DNA from: Variovorax sp. SG517
GTDB lineage: Bacteria > Pseudomonadota > Gammaproteobacteria > Burkholderiales > Burkholderiaceae_C
Assembly (NCBI RefSeq): GCF_013376045.1
Contig: NZ_JABMJG010000009.1
Location: 1-64,000, forward strand
Reading direction: 5' to 3'
DNA: 64,000 nucleotides
The notes beneath the pieces are model-generated. The model had not been told where the DNA came from, did no database searches, and saw nothing but the letters and a program-made list of their open reading frames with translations. Position numbers and translations under genes: made by a program. This document shows, one piece after another, positions 32,495-42,493 of the stretch. The stretch's first letter is position 1. Every line of letters starts with the position of its first letter.

Positions 32495-33865
32495 ATGACG
32501 ACATCCTCTTCGCGCGCCGATTCCGGCTTCGCCTACAGCCGCTCCTTCTTCGAAAACCTGGTCGACACCGCATTGGCGCACGCCAAGAAGCTCGGTGCCA
32601 CCGACGCCGGGGCCGAGGCCTCCGAGGGCTGCGGCCTGAGCGTCTCGGTGCGCAAGGGCGAGCTCGAGAACGTCGAGCGCAACCGCGACAAGTCGCTGGG
32701 CGTCACCGTCTATGTGGGCCACCGCCGCGGCAACGCCAGCACCTCCGACTTCTCCGAGGCGGCCATCGCCCAGACGGTGCAGGCGGCCTACGACATCGCC
32801 CGTTTCACGGCCGAAGACCCCGTCAGCGGCCTGCCGGACGAGGAAGACATCGCCAAGGAACACCCCGAGCTCGACCTGTTCCACCCCTGGGACGTGACCA
32901 GCGAGCAAGCCGCGAAGCTCGCCCTGGAATGCGAAGAGGCCGCCCTGTCGACAGACAAGCGCATCACCAACAGCGAAGGCGCGGGCGTCTCGGCCCAGCA
33001 GAGCCACTTTTTCAGCGCCCACACGCACGGCTTCCGCGGCGGCTATGCCAGCTCGCGGCACTCCATCTCGGTGGCCCCCATCGCCGGCAAGGGCGACGAC
33101 ATGCAGCGCGACGCCTGGTACAGCTCCATGCGCTCGGCCGACGAGCTGGCCAGCCCGCAGGCCGTGGGCCGCTACGCCGCCGAGCGCGCGCTCAGCCGAC
33201 TGAAGTCGCGCAAGATCAAGACCACCGAATGCCCGGTGCTGTTCGAGTCGCCGCTGGCCGTGGGGCTGCTGGGCTCACTGGTGCAGGCCGTGAGCGGAGG
33301 TTCGCTCTACCGCAAGAGCAGCTTTCTGCTCGACTCGCTGGGCAAGCCCGTGCTGCCGAAGCACGTCGACGTGGCCGAAGACCCGCACGTGCTGCGCGGC
33401 AAGGGCAGCGCCCCCTTCGACGACGAGGGCGTGACCACCCGCGCGCGCAAGGTGGTCGATGCCGGCCGCCTCGAGGGCTATTTCCTCTCGACCTACTCGG
33501 CGCGCAAGCTGGGCATGAAGACCACCGGCAACGCCGGCGGCTCGCACAACCTGACGCTGAGCTCGCGCCTGACGAAGCACACCGACGACCTCGACGCCAT
33601 GCTCGCCAAGCTCGGTACCGGCCTCTTCGTGATCGAGCTGATGGGGCAGGGCGTGAACTATGTGACCGGCGACTACTCGCGCGGCGCCAGCGGCTTCTGG
33701 GTCGAGAAGGGCAAGATCGCCTTCCCGGTGCAGGAGATCACCATCGCCGGCAACCTCAAGGACATGCTGCTGGGTATTGAAGCCATCGGGGCCGATGCCT
33801 ACACTTTCGGCGCCAAGACCACGGGGTCGGTCCTGGTGAACCGCATGAAGGTCGCCGGCGCCTGA
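32495..33865 (+). CDS. pmbA: metalloprotease-like PmbA/TldE
   Basis: A 456-residue TldD/PmbA family protein. Residues 20-70 ('SFFENLVDTALAHAKKLGATDAGAEASEGCGLSVSVRKGELENVER') start the first domain. PmbA lacks the HExxxH of TldD and here none is visible. With TldD it digests leader or antitoxin peptides (microcin maturation, CcdA turnover). No tldD is adjacent. TATCAT at about 32480 may be its -10. It diverges from darP. Confidence 0.93.
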   Translation: MTTSSSRADSGFAYSRSFFENLVDTALAHAKKLGATDAGAEASEGCGLSVSVRKGELENVERNRDKSLGVTVYVGHRRGNASTSDFSEAAIAQTVQAAYDIARFTAEDPVSGLPDEEDIAKEHPELDLFHPWDVTSEQAAKLALECEEAALSTDKRITNSEGAGVSAQQSHFFSAHTHGFRGGYASSRHSISVAPIAGKGDDMQRDAWYSSMRSADELASPQAVGRYAAERALSRLKSRKIKTTECPVLFESPLAVGLLGSLVQAVSGGSLYRKSSFLLDSLGKPVLPKHVDVAEDPHVLRGKGSAPFDDEGVTTRARKVVDAGRLEGYFLSTYSARKLGMKTTGNAGGSHNLTLSSRLTKHTDDLDAMLAKLGTGLFVIELMGQGVNYVTGDYSRGASGFWVEKGKIAFPVQEITIAGNLKDMLLGIEAIGADAYTFGAKTTGSVLVNRMKVAGA

Positions 33866-33904
33866 AGGCTGCGCCGCCGGCCTGCGCGCGAGGGCTAGTC
33901 GAAC

Positions 33905-34852
33905 ATGAGGCACAACGCAGCGCGAAAACCGGAACTCGAGCACGAACTGATGCGCGACCCGCGGCTGGGCTTCGAGCCGGCGGGCGGCAGTTCGGTGCGC
34001 TGCCTGCAGCACGGCGTGCCCTGGCCCTTCGACTGCTGGCACTACCACGACGAATACGAGCTGCAGTGCATCAACCGCAGCAGTGGCGACGCCTTCGTGG
34101 GCGACCACATCGGCCGCTTCGAGCCCGGCTACGTGGCGCTGGTGGGCGCCCGGCTGCCCCACACCTGGATCTCGCACGACGTGCCGCCCGAGGGCATCGC
34201 CGAGCGCAGCATGGTCATCCACTTCCGCGACGAGCCGCTGCGCAAGGGCACCGACCTGTTCCCTGAAATGAAGACCGTGCTGCCGATGCTCGACCGGGCG
34301 AAGCTGGGCATCGAGTTCTTCGGCATCGGCGACCTCGTGCGCGAGCGCTTCCAGCGGGTGCAGCAGCAGGAGGGCATGGCCCGGCTGGCCGAGTTCATCG
34401 GCCTGCTGCACGAACTGGCCCGCTGGCCCGACTGGCGCCAGATTTCCAGCACCGCCGACCCGGCAGGGGAAGACCCGAGCGCCAACACCCGCATGCGCCG
34501 CGTGCTCGACTACCTCGACCGGCACCTGACCGAGGAGCTCTCGCTGCCGGCCGTGTGCGCCGTCGCCAACATGGCCGAAAGCAGCTTCTCGCGCTGGTTC
34601 CACCGGCACATGGGCGCCACCTTCACCGACTTCGTCACGCGGCTGCGCGTGGCCAAGGCCTGCGAGATGCTGCAGGTGTCCGACCGGCTGGTCAGCGACA
34701 TCTGCTACGAGGTGGGCTTCGCGAACCTCGCCAACTTCAACCGCCGCTTCCTGCAGCTCAAAGGGATGACGCCCTCGGCCTACCGGCAGCAGGCGCAGGA
34801 CCGCTTCGGGCTGCGCACCGCGCAGAACACGCCGCTCGCCACCGCGGACTGA
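33905..34852 (+). CDS. AraC family regulator with cupin sensor domain
   Basis: A 315-residue AraC protein. Residues 30-130 form a cupin sensor ('HYHDEYELQCI', 'GRFEPGYVALVGARLPHTWIS'). The double helix-turn-helix covers about 205-300 ('LSLPAVCAVANMAESSFSRWFHRHMG', 'VSDICYEVGFANLANFNRRFLQLKGMTPSAYR'). It stands two genes from a polyol ABC operon and may activate it, which is a common pairing, though an MFS gene on the other strand intervenes. It converges with that MFS gene. Confidence 0.9.
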   Translation: MRHNAARKPELEHELMRDPRLGFEPAGGSSVRCLQHGVPWPFDCWHYHDEYELQCINRSSGDAFVGDHIGRFEPGYVALVGARLPHTWISHDVPPEGIAERSMVIHFRDEPLRKGTDLFPEMKTVLPMLDRAKLGIEFFGIGDLVRERFQRVQQQEGMARLAEFIGLLHELARWPDWRQISSTADPAGEDPSANTRMRRVLDYLDRHLTEELSLPAVCAVANMAESSFSRWFHRHMGATFTDFVTRLRVAKACEMLQVSDRLVSDICYEVGFANLANFNRRFLQLKGMTPSAYRQQAQDRFGLRTAQNTPLATAD

Positions 34853-34864
34853 GCCGCCGCGGTT

Positions 34865-36094
34865 TCAACGGACGGTGTCCTGCGGCGTCAGGTGCCGCGT
34901 GAGCGCCCAGAACGCCAGCGCCATGCCGCTGACGAGTGCTCCGGCAATGCAGACGCCGTTCCAGCCCACATGGGCATAGACCATCGTCGAGGCCATCGAC
35001 CCGGTGGCGGAGCCGATGGAGTAGAAGATCATGTACCCGGCCGTCAGCCGGCTCTGCGCCTCGGGGCGCACGCGGTAGATCAGGCTCTGGTTGGCCACGT
35101 GCACCGATTGCAGCCCGAAGTCGATGACGACCACGCCGGCCACCATCGCCCAGATCGACCACGGCAGCAGGGCGATGAGCGGCCATGACAGCAGCATCGC
35201 GGTCAAGCCGATGAAGGTGGTGCGCTGTGCGCGGCCGCGGTCCGCCTGCCGGCCGGCCCGAGCGGCGCCCAGCGCGCCGGCGGCGCCCGCCAGACCGAAC
35301 AGCCCCACCTGCGTATGCGACAGCGAGAAGGGCGGCGCGGTCAGCGGCAGCACCATCGGCGTCAGCAGCAAGGTGATGGCCATGAAGATCAGCATCGCGA
35401 GCACGGCGCGGACGCGCAGCACCGGCTCCTGCGCGAAGAGCGCGAACACCGAGCGGATCAGCTGCGGATACGCAATGCCCGGCGCGGGCCGCGTGCCGGC
35501 CGGGAGCGCCGTCCAAAGCAGGCCGGCGACCACCAGCGTGGCCGCCGCCGAGGCCAGGTACACCGAGCGCCAGCCGAAAAGATCCGACAGCGTGCCCGAC
35601 ACCGCCCGCGCCAGCAGGATGCCGATGATGATGCCGCTGGTGACGGTGCCCACCACCCGGCCTCGCTCGCCCGGCGCGGCCATGCCCGCGGCGTACGCCA
35701 CCAGAACCTGCGTCACGACCGCCAGCAGGCCCACGGCAGCCATCGCCGGCAGCAGCACCGACGCGCTCGGCGCCAGCGCCACCGCCAGCAGCGCGGCCAC
35801 CGACAGCAGCGACTGCCCGACGATCAGCCGCCGCCGGTCGACGAGGTCGCCCAGCGGAACCACCAGCAGCAGCCCCAGCCCGTAGCCGATCTGCGTGATG
35901 GTGATGACCGCCCCCACCGTAGCGGGCCGGATGCCGAAGGTGTGGGCCAGCGTGTCCAGCAGCGGCTGCGCGTAGTAGACGTTCGCCACCGCCAGGCCGC
36001 AGGCGATGGCGAAGAGGAGCGCCAGCGCGTTCGATATCGACGGCGCGGCGCAGGGGGGCGCGAAGGTAGCCTGGCATGGTGGCGTGGTGCTCAT
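34865..36094 (-). CDS. MFS transporter (drug or sugar efflux type)
   Basis: A 409-residue 12-segment major facilitator. The loop 2-3 motif is 'LGDLVDRRRLIVGQ', and 'VTSGIIIGILLARAVSGTLSD' resembles the motif C of 12-TMS antiporters, which favours export. The protein is close in layout to the YnfM/YgaY group. The ATG at 36094 is preferred to frames further upstream, which run through a promoter. That promoter lies inside a large inverted repeat, so the gene looks tightly regulated. Substrate unknown. Confidence 0.88.
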   Translation of the reverse strand: MSTTPPCQATFAPPCAAPSISNALALLFAIACGLAVANVYYAQPLLDTLAHTFGIRPATVGAVITITQIGYGLGLLLVVPLGDLVDRRRLIVGQSLLSVAALLAVALAPSASVLLPAMAAVGLLAVVTQVLVAYAAGMAAPGERGRVVGTVTSGIIIGILLARAVSGTLSDLFGWRSVYLASAAATLVVAGLLWTALPAGTRPAPGIAYPQLIRSVFALFAQEPVLRVRAVLAMLIFMAITLLLTPMVLPLTAPPFSLSHTQVGLFGLAGAAGALGAARAGRQADRGRAQRTTFIGLTAMLLSWPLIALLPWSIWAMVAGVVVIDFGLQSVHVANQSLIYRVRPEAQSRLTAGYMIFYSIGSATGSMASTMVYAHVGWNGVCIAGALVSGMALAFWALTRHLTPQDTVR

Positions 36095-36104
36095 GATTGC
36101 CCTA

Positions 36105-36164
36105 CTTGGTTTCAAATAAAAACTGAAATAGATTCTATCGATGCAGTTTTGAATTGCAACCAAG
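36105..36164 (-). promoter_or_regulatory. large imperfect dyad over the MFS gene promoter
   Basis: Two 21-base arms, 36105-36125 and 36144-36164, match as an inverted repeat at 18 of 21 positions, including CTTGGTT/AACCAAG outside and AAAACTG/CAGTTTT inside. The spacer is 18 bases. On the minus strand TTGCAA (36159-36154) and TAGAAT (36137-36132), 16 bases apart, make a good promoter. The right arm covers the -35 and the left arm the start-site region, as for a repressor operator. It is AT-rich against a GC-rich background. Confidence 0.65.
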
Positions 36165-36336
36165 CAGGAGCGAAAGCCCCCGACTCCGGCAAAACCCCAA
36201 GCAGGGTGGTCATGAAAATACCAGTGGCCCGGCTCGCGTGTACGCGGCGCCGCACCGCCGCTGCCTACGCTTCGTCCCACCTGTTTCCGCCGCGATCCGC
36301 CGGCAATCCACGACAGGCTCAAAGGAGACGAAAGCG

Positions 36337-37623
36337 ATGGCTGTTCAAGTAAACCGGTACCGGATGACGGGCTGCGCGATGCTGCTGGCGGCGCTGGCCG
36401 CAGGGGGCGGCGCGGCCCAGGCGCAGCAGGTCTGCAAGGAGGACCTGCGCGTCCTGTCCCAGCCCCGCGACGGGCTGACCCTGCTCGAAAAGTACAAGGA
36501 CGAGTTCAAGGCCCTGGCCGGCGCCTCGTTCAACATCGACAACCTCAACGAGAACGACCGCCGCACCAAGACCCGCGCGGACGCCTCCACGGTGGGCAAG
36601 TACCACGTGTACTACGTCGACGAGGCCAACGTGCCGCTGTTCGCCCAGTCGAAGTGGATCGTGCCGCTGGCCAAGTACTACCCCGCCGACTACGACTACG
36701 CCGACTTCGACCCCGGCCGCCAGAAGGTCGCCACCTTCGACGGCCAGGTCTGGTTCGCGCCGCTCACCGGTGGCGGCGACCTGCTGGTCTACCGCAAGGA
36801 CCTGCTCGAGAAGGCCGGCATCAAGCCGCCGACCACGCTGGAGGAATTTGCCGAGGCCGCGAAGAAGCTCAACGACCCGGCCAACGGCGTCTACGGCGTG
36901 GCGCTGCGCGGCCAGCGCGGATCGGGCGCCAACGTGTGGCGCTGGATGCCCTTCTTCCGCGGCTATGGCGGCCAGTGGTTCGACGGCGACAAGCCCGTGT
37001 TCGACTCGCCCGCCGCGGTGAAGGCCACGCAGACCTACCTCGACCTCTTCAAGTACTCGGCGCCGGGTACCAAGACCGGCGGCTGGGACGAGTCCACCGG
37101 CGCTTTCCTCGCGGGCAAGGTGGCGATGCTGATCGAATCGACTCCGCTGGCCGGCAATGCGCTCGACCCGAAGATGTCGACCGTGATCGGCAAGGTCGCC
37201 TACCTGCCGCCGCCCGCGCCGCTGACCGGCGGCGGCTACGGCCACGGCCTGGCCATTGGCGCCAAGGCCAACAAGACCGAGGAGGCGAAGAAGTGCGCCG
37301 GCCTGTTCGTCGCCTGGGCCACTTCCAAGAAGCAGGAGCAGCGCCGCCTCGCGGAAGGCCAGTTCGGCGAGCTCAACCGCACCAGCGTGCTGTCCAGCCC
37401 CGAGTTCGCCAAGCGCTACGGCGCCGACCTCGGCAAGGCGCTGGCCGACACCGGCAAGCTCACGGCCGTCAACTTCTGGCAGGACCCGGCCTGGCCCGAC
37501 CTCGGCGACCGCTGGGGGATCATCCTCGAAGAGCTGATCACCGGTTCGCGCACCGACATCAAGGCAGGCCTCGACGAGCTCGACGGCTACGCGAAGCAAC
37601 TGGTCGCGCGGCGCAAGAAGTAA
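36337..37623 (+). CDS. sugar/polyol ABC transporter, binding protein
   Basis: A 428-residue periplasmic binding protein of the CUT1 (MalE-like) family with a signal peptide (to about residue 30, 'GGGAAQAQ'). The family run 'VWFAPLTGGGDLLVYRKDLLEKAGIKPPTTLEEFAEAAKKL' is clear. With two permeases, a MalK-type ATPase and a xylitol-type dehydrogenase behind it, a pentitol or hexitol ligand is likely. AAAGGAG precedes the ATG. Its stop overlaps the next start (TAATG). Confidence 0.92.
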   Translation: MAVQVNRYRMTGCAMLLAALAAGGGAAQAQQVCKEDLRVLSQPRDGLTLLEKYKDEFKALAGASFNIDNLNENDRRTKTRADASTVGKYHVYYVDEANVPLFAQSKWIVPLAKYYPADYDYADFDPGRQKVATFDGQVWFAPLTGGGDLLVYRKDLLEKAGIKPPTTLEEFAEAAKKLNDPANGVYGVALRGQRGSGANVWRWMPFFRGYGGQWFDGDKPVFDSPAAVKATQTYLDLFKYSAPGTKTGGWDESTGAFLAGKVAMLIESTPLAGNALDPKMSTVIGKVAYLPPPAPLTGGGYGHGLAIGAKANKTEEAKKCAGLFVAWATSKKQEQRRLAEGQFGELNRTSVLSSPEFAKRYGADLGKALADTGKLTAVNFWQDPAWPDLGDRWGIILEELITGSRTDIKAGLDELDGYAKQLVARRKK

Positions 37624-38507
37624 TGACGCTCAGGGAGAAGAAAAAGAAGACGACGAGGCTCCCTCTCGTCTTCATCGGGCCCGGCCTGCTGGTGCTTGCA
37701 GTGCTGGCGCTGGTGCCCACCCTTTTCGCGATCGGCATCTCGCTGCAGGACCGCGAGCTGGGCCAGGCCGACACGGCCTGGGTCTGGCTGTCGAACTACC
37801 TCCAGCTCTTTTCCGACCGGCGCTTCCTCAATTCGGTGCGCGTATCGCTGGTGTGGGAGGTGCTGACGGTCAGCGCCACCATGGGGCTCGCGGTGCTGCT
37901 GGGCGTGCTGATGTTTCAGTGCACCACCACGCGCTGGCGCAACGTGCTGTCGATGCTGTTCATCGTGCCGGTGCTGCTGCCGCGGGTGTCGGCCGCCTTC
38001 GTGTGGAAGTTCGCCTTCCATCCGCTCTTCGGCCTGCTCACGTGGCCGTACAAGGCCATCACCGGAGAACCGCTGGACCTGCTGGCCAGCCCCGTGACCG
38101 CGCTGCTCACGGTGGCCTTCGTCGACGTGTGGCAGTGGGGCCTGTTCTTCGCCGTCATCGTACTCAAGCTGCTCGAGACACTGCCGCCGCAGCCCTTCGA
38201 GGCCGCGCGCATGGACCACGCGAAGACCTGGGAGGTCTACGCCTATGTGGCGCTGCCGATGCTCAAGGCGCCGCTGGTCAGCCTGTGCTTCGTGAAGATG
38301 GTGGAGTCGCTGCGCGCCTTCGACCTCATCTACGTCATGACGCGCGGCGGCCCGGGCATCTCGACCGAGACGCTGGACATGTACGCGTTCTCGCAGGGCT
38401 TCATCGAGTCGGGCCGCATCTCGTATGCATCGGGCATGGCTGTGCTGATGATGGTCGCCTCGACCGTGGCCTTCACCTACATCTGGAAATGGACGCGGCC
38501 GAAATGA
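37623..38507 (+). CDS. sugar/polyol ABC transporter, permease 1
   Basis: A 294-residue permease of the MalF/SmoF group with six hydrophobic segments. The EAA loop is 'PFEAARMDHAKTWEVYAYVALPML' (about residues 197-220), which contacts the ATPase. The N-terminus is very basic (REKKKKTTR). Start coupled to the binding-protein stop as TAATG; end overlaps permease 2 as ATGA. Confidence 0.93.
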   Translation: MTLREKKKKTTRLPLVFIGPGLLVLAVLALVPTLFAIGISLQDRELGQADTAWVWLSNYLQLFSDRRFLNSVRVSLVWEVLTVSATMGLAVLLGVLMFQCTTTRWRNVLSMLFIVPVLLPRVSAAFVWKFAFHPLFGLLTWPYKAITGEPLDLLASPVTALLTVAFVDVWQWGLFFAVIVLKLLETLPPQPFEAARMDHAKTWEVYAYVALPMLKAPLVSLCFVKMVESLRAFDLIYVMTRGGPGISTETLDMYAFSQGFIESGRISYASGMAVLMMVASTVAFTYIWKWTRPK

Positions 38508-39346
38508 GCGCATCCCTCAAGAAAAAGCTGTCCCTCGGCACGCTGCTCGCGCGGCTGGTGCTGATCGCGGCCGGGCTCTCGGCGCTGGTGCCGGTGCTCT
38601 GGACCTTCCTCAACTCGTTCAAGAACCGGGTCGACATCGTCTCGGCGGTGCCGAAGTTCTTCTTCACGCCCACGCTGGAGAACTACGTCTACGTGCTGAG
38701 CCGCGAGGCGGTGGCGCAGGGGCTGCTCAACTCCGTGGTTGTGGTGGGCTCCGCGGTGATCGCAGGCGCCGTGCTCGGGCTGCCTGCTGCCTATGCACTG
38801 GCGCGCTACCCGCTGCGCTGGGCCAACGACATCCAGTTCTTCGTGCTCTCGATGCGCTTTCTGCCGCCGGTGGCGGTGGCGATTCCGCTGATGGTGATCT
38901 GGCTGCAGCTGGAGCTGTACGACACGCGCATCGCGCTCGTCGTCACCTACACGCTGCTCACGCTTTCCACGGTGATCTGGCTCGCCATTCCCGCCTTCAA
39001 GGCGGTACCGAAGGAAGTGGAGGAGGCCGGCCGCGTCGACGGCTACGGTCCCTACGCGATCTTCTTCAAGGTGGCGCTGCCGATCGCCGCGCGCTCGCTG
39101 ATCGGCGCCATCGCCTTCGGCTTCGTGCTGGTGTGGAACGAATTTCTCATCGCGCTGATGCTCACCACGTCGGATGCCAAGACGCTGCCCATCGTGGCTT
39201 CGGAGCTGAGCCAGCTCGGGCGCGACGTGCCCTGGGGCATTCTGAATGCCTCCGTCATCCTGCTCTCGCTGCCGCCGCTGCTCATGGTGGGCGTGCTCAG
39301 CGGCTTCCTCAATGCGGCGTTCAAGCGCAGGCGCGACGCGGCATGA
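38504..39346 (+). CDS. sugar/polyol ABC transporter, permease 2
   Basis: A 280-residue permease of the MalG/SmoG group. The EAA loop is 'VEEAGRVDGYGPYAIFFKVALPIA' (about 173-196). Six membrane segments are evident. It overlaps its neighbours by ATGA at the 5' end. It completes the translocation pore with permease 1. Confidence 0.93.
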   Translation: MSASLKKKLSLGTLLARLVLIAAGLSALVPVLWTFLNSFKNRVDIVSAVPKFFFTPTLENYVYVLSREAVAQGLLNSVVVVGSAVIAGAVLGLPAAYALARYPLRWANDIQFFVLSMRFLPPVAVAIPLMVIWLQLELYDTRIALVVTYTLLTLSTVIWLAIPAFKAVPKEVEEAGRVDGYGPYAIFFKVALPIAARSLIGAIAFGFVLVWNEFLIALMLTTSDAKTLPIVASELSQLGRDVPWGILNASVILLSLPPLLMVGVLSGFLNAAFKRRRDAA

Positions 39347-39381
39347 GCCCCGAGGCGATCCCTCTTTCCCGGAAGAACGAA

Positions 39382-40485
<1,104 letters not shown>

Positions 40486-40522
40486 CCCCATACCGACAAC
40501 ACTCATTCAAGGACTCGAGAAC

Positions 40523-41569
40523 ATGAAGGCACTGGTTCTGGAAAAAGCGCACGAGCTCAGGCTGCGCGAGCTCGACATACCGCTTCACGTGGGACCGCGC
40601 GACGTGAAGATCCGCATGCACACCGTGGGCGTGTGCGGCAGCGACGTTCACTACTACCAGCATGGCGGCATCGGCCCGTACGTGGTGGAGGAGCCGATGG
40701 TGCTGGGCCACGAGGCCTCGGGCGTCGTGGCCGAGGTGGGTGCCGAGGTCACGCACCTCAAGCCCGGTGACCGCGTGTGCATGGAGCCCGGCATCCCGCG
40801 CATGGATTCGCGCGCCACGCTCGAAGGCATCTACAACCTCGACCCCGCCGTGCGCTTCTGGGCCACGCCGCCCATCCACGGCTGCCTCACGCCCTTCGTG
40901 GTGCACCCGGCGGCCTTCACCTTCCGCCTGCCCGACAACGTGAGCTTCGGCGAGGGCGCCATCGTGGAGCCGCTGGCCATCGGCCTTCAGGCCGCGAAGA
41001 AGGCCGCGCTGAAGCCGGGCGACGTGGCGGTGGTCGTCGGCGCCGGCACCATCGGCGCGATGACGGCGCTGGCGGCGCTCGCAGGCGGCGCGGCGCGCGT
41101 GATCCTCGCGGACCTCGTGCCCGAGAAGCTGGCGCTGTTCGCCGGCAACCCTGCGGTGACGACCGTCGACGTGCGCGGCACCAACCTTGCCGAGGCCGTG
41201 AAGTCGCTGACCGACGGCTGGGGCGCCAACGTGGTCTTCGAGGCCAGCGGCAGCGCGCGCGCCTTCGAGGGCATCGTCGACCTGCTGTGCCCCGGCGGCT
41301 GCCTCGTGCTGGTGGGCATGCCCGGCGGCAAGGTGCCGATGGACATCGTCGCGATCCAGTCGAAGGAGGTGCGCATCGAGTCGGTGTTCCGCTACGCCAA
41401 CATCTTCCCGCGCGCGCTGGCGCTGATCGCCTCGGGGCAGGTTGATGTGAAGCCTTTCATCTCGCGCACCTTCGCCTTCGAGGACGGCATCGAGGCCTTC
41501 GAGGAAGCGGCGGCCGGCCGCGCGACGGACGTGAAGATCCAGATCGAGTTTCCGGAACCGGCTGCCTGA
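40523..41569 (+). CDS. xylitol/sorbitol-type zinc dehydrogenase
   Basis: A 348-residue medium-chain dehydrogenase that oxidises a polyol to a ketose with NAD. Catalytic zinc ligands are C38 (GVCGSDVHY), H63-E64 (GHEASG) and E149 (IVEPLA). The nucleotide fold has VVGAGTIGAM near 172-181. The structural-zinc loop (about 88-112, 'GIPRMDSRATLEGIYNLDP') has none of the four usual cysteines, a feature of bacterial xylitol dehydrogenases. It follows the ABC ATPase by 37 bases, so it probably uses the imported polyol. Confidence 0.92.
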   Translation: MKALVLEKAHELRLRELDIPLHVGPRDVKIRMHTVGVCGSDVHYYQHGGIGPYVVEEPMVLGHEASGVVAEVGAEVTHLKPGDRVCMEPGIPRMDSRATLEGIYNLDPAVRFWATPPIHGCLTPFVVHPAAFTFRLPDNVSFGEGAIVEPLAIGLQAAKKAALKPGDVAVVVGAGTIGAMTALAALAGGAARVILADLVPEKLALFAGNPAVTTVDVRGTNLAEAVKSLTDGWGANVVFEASGSARAFEGIVDLLCPGGCLVLVGMPGGKVPMDIVAIQSKEVRIESVFRYANIFPRALALIASGQVDVKPFISRTFAFEDGIEAFEEAAAGRATDVKIQIEFPEPAA

Positions 41570-41671
41570 GGACCTGGCCCCAAGGCGCCGGGCAAGGGGA
41601 AATGCCGGGGGGCGCGGCGCGCGTGCACGGATAAAGTGGCCGGGTTTTTGCCACCCGGAGCCCGCGCGCCA

Positions 41672-42493
41672 ATGCCCTTGCCGTTCCGCAACGTCGTCCT
41701 CACCGGTGCCTGTGGCGGGCTGGGGCAGGCGCTGGCGCGCGAACTGATCGGCAACGGGGCGAGCGTGGCGCTGGTGGGGCTCGACACCGGCCGGCTCACC
41801 GAACTTGCAGCGCTCGCGCCCGGGCGCTGCGCGGCCTACACCCCCGACGTGTCGCAGGGCGGCGCCATGCAGGCCATGGCCGCCGACTGGATGGCCCGCG
41901 CTGGCGCGCCCGACCTCGTGATCGCCAACGCAGGCGTCGCTGGCGGCTACGACACCGCACAGGCCGACGACCTGGCCGTGTTCCGCCGCATGCTCGAAAT
42001 CAACCTGCTGGGCGCGGCCACCACCTTCCAGCCTTTCGTGGCCGCCATGCGTGCGCAGCGGCGCGGCGCGCTGGTCGGCATGGCCAGCATCGCAGGCTGG
42101 CGCGGCATGCCGGGCAACGGCGCCTACTGTGCGAGCAAGGCGGGACTGATCCGCTACCTCGAAAGCCTACGCGCCGAACTGCGCGAGACCGGGCTCACGG
42201 TGCACACGGTGAGCCCTGGCTACATCCGCACCGCGCTCACTGCCGGCAACCGCTTCGCGATGCCGGGGCTGCTGGAGGCCGACGATGCCGCGCACCGGCT
42301 GCTGGCGGCCGTGGCGGCTGGGCGCGAGAAGATCGTGCTGCCGCGCCGCATCGGCTGGCTCTCGAAGGCGCTCGACCTGTTGCCGGAGAAGCTGCATGAC
42401 CGCCTGCTGCGCGGCCAGCCGCGCAAGCCGCGCGTGGGCGAGGCTGGCGCCACTGCAATTCCCGGCCTTCCCAAGGAGCCTCCGACCCGATGA
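41672..42493 (+). CDS. short-chain dehydrogenase/reductase
   Basis: A 273-residue classical SDR. Cofactor motif 'VVLTGACGGLGQALA' (residues 8-22), 'IANAGVAGG' (NAG), catalytic 'MASIAGW' Ser and 'YCASK' Tyr/Lys. The sequence resembles the SDR subgroup that acts on lipophilic ketones and alcohols. GATAAAGT at about 41630 may be its -10, followed by a CCGGGT-N7-ACCCGG dyad (41640-41658). Its stop overlaps the monooxygenase start by ATGA: first gene of a four-gene operon. Confidence 0.9.
   Translation: MPLPFRNVVLTGACGGLGQALARELIGNGASVALVGLDTGRLTELAALAPGRCAAYTPDVSQGGAMQAMAADWMARAGAPDLVIANAGVAGGYDTAQADDLAVFRRMLEINLLGAATTFQPFVAAMRAQRRGALVGMASIAGWRGMPGNGAYCASKAGLIRYLESLRAELRETGLTVHTVSPGYIRTALTAGNRFAMPGLLEADDAAHRLLAAVAAGREKIVLPRRIGWLSKALDLLPEKLHDRLLRGQPRKPRVGEAGATAIPGLPKEPPTR

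Noticed and set aside
37626..37660. A-rich run in the first codons of permease 1 as a programmed slippage site
   Set aside because: The frame simply encodes Lys-rich REKKKKTTR; no alternate product or downstream stem supports slippage.
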